Both the position numbers and the translations under genes were made by a program. Shown here in pieces: positions 63,326 to 64,000 of a DNA stretch of 64,000 nucleotides. The notes under the pieces are model-generated. The model was not told where the DNA came from. It did not search any database and saw only the letters and a list, made by a program, of their open reading frames with translations. Within the stretch, counting starts at the first letter, position 1. Every line of letters begins with the position of its first letter. The stretch is from Lachnospiraceae bacterium GAM79 (GTDB taxonomy: Bacteria; Bacillota; Clostridia; Lachnospirales; Lachnospiraceae): assembly GCA_003584705.1 (NCBI GenBank), contig AP018536.1:3906001-3970000 (forward strand). Direction: 5' to 3'.

Positions 63326-64000
63326 CTTAACATTATCCGTTTTTTAACCATTATCAAATTTAATCTGTTATTTTCAACCCATCCATATTGTTGATCATCA
63401 CGAATACACCCCTGTACTCCTTGCCACATGTCAAATAATTCTTTAGTTTCTCCAAACTCCTTCGCTGCCATTGAAACTGCCTTAGTTATGTCAAGTGCTT
63501 GATATTCCTTATGTGCAATATAATATTCTTCTCCGCGCCACATATTACCAAAAGAAAAATCTTCCTTTTTTTCTATGATAAATTGTTTTTGTAATAATTG
63601 TAATGCGGGGTAAAGTTGAGTATCACTCCTTATCACAAACTTAATATATATTGTATGTCCAATAGGCTGCCTATCTAATTCCGTTAAGTTATGTATAATA
63701 GAAACATCCTGACCATTTTTCATAAATAAAGTCTGTTGATTTTTAAACCATTCAATTAAATATGCTAACGAATACCCCTTATATAACAAATCACTTATCA
63801 AAGCTTCTATAAGAATATCCATTTCTCCGAAAACTTCTTCTCTCTCCAAGCATAATATATAATCCCCTATAATATCAGCTGCACAAAGTTTTTTCTTTAA
63901 GCAAACCATTGCACAATAAATATTATGTAATTCCTTATTCCTTTCACTCTCAGATAATGCAATCAGCTTATGTAAATGAGTAAAATCATTTTTATACAAA
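63286..64000 (-). CDS. HEPN-motif protein, N-terminal part, cut by window edge
   Basis: This frame of at least 237 codons runs off the right end of the window, so the true start is not seen. It is helix-rich with ESERNKELHNIYCAMVCLKK and LFMKNGQDVSIIHNLTELD. It reads through to a stop at 63286, but the continuation in the -1 frame at 63340-63345 joins it smoothly to the HEPN part. No family is recognised for this half alone; the pair together would exceed 520 aa. Confidence 0.6.
   Translation of the reverse strand, partial: LYKNDFTHLHKLIALSESERNKELHNIYCAMVCLKKKLCAADIIGDYILCLEREEVFGEMDILIEALISDLLYKGYSLAYLIEWFKNQQTLFMKNGQDVSIIHNLTELDRQPIGHTIYIKFVIRSDTQLYPALQLLQKQFIIEKKEDFSFGNMWRGEEYYIAHKEYQALDITKAVSMAAKEFGETKELFDMWQGVQGCIRDDQQYGWVENNRLNLIMVKKRIMLRCLDMWIRTTRAK

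Overview
The window looks like the chromosome of a gut Firmicute of the Lachnospiraceae type. The evidence is mid-to-low GC, strong AGGAGG-type ribosome binding sites, short intergenic gaps, sugar-polymer hydrolases with AraC regulators, a YitT protein, a LytR-CpsA-Psr protein, lipoproteins with Gram-positive lipoboxes and a class B sortase. The genus cannot be fixed from the sequence alone.

Region 1 (about 1-24.7 kb) is an ordinary host-like backbone. It holds an esterase coupled to an MCP-PilZ fusion, an LCP/CapA envelope pair with an AraC regulator, an anion/Na+ transporter with a cytidylate-kinase-like protein, a GH3 beta-glucosidase with reversed domain order, an orphan GHKL histidine kinase, an AraC/GH105 divergent pair for pectin (rhamnogalacturonan) breakdown, a LUD protein with a YbaK-type tRNA editing protein, a lipoprotein, a HAD phosphatase, a NagZ-like GH3, a YitT protein and a GH13 amylase. 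Two families of intergenic repeats are scattered through it.

Region 2 (about 24.8-50.4 kb) is accessory and compositionally mixed. Two conspicuously GC-rich blocks (about 28.8-36.4 kb and 40.1-50.4 kb) carry a LuxR/MalT-type regulator, a giant beta-helix surface protein that is frameshifted and mosaic, a small membrane protein, a second giant surface protein whose SLH anchor has been lost, and a class B sortase. AT-rich ATPase genes lie between and beside them: one AAA_15/21 type and two AAA_14-DUF4143 type.

Region 3 (about 50.6-56 kb) is a mobile-element graveyard. It has an intact IS30-family transposase, an internally deleted tyrosine integrase joined to Y-family polymerase relics, an intact MCP, an ISL3 fragment, an integrase C-terminal scrap and a ParB-like start scrap.

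Region 4 (about 56.1-62.4 kb) is a compact cassette with XRE-PurM fusion regulator, ABC exporter half, ABC exporter half and a P-loop kinase. A roughly 340-400 bp module lies on each side and a third copy occurs at 39.7-40.1 kb. Read on the minus strand, each module has a conserved short reading frame, then a 60-nt tRNA-like fold without a D-arm, then an intrinsic terminator. The window ends inside a HEPN-motif gene interrupted by a -1 slip at an A6 run.

The strongest candidates for something undescribed are the triplicated reading frame/tRNA-like/terminator module and the XRE-PurM fusion that heads the exporter cassette.
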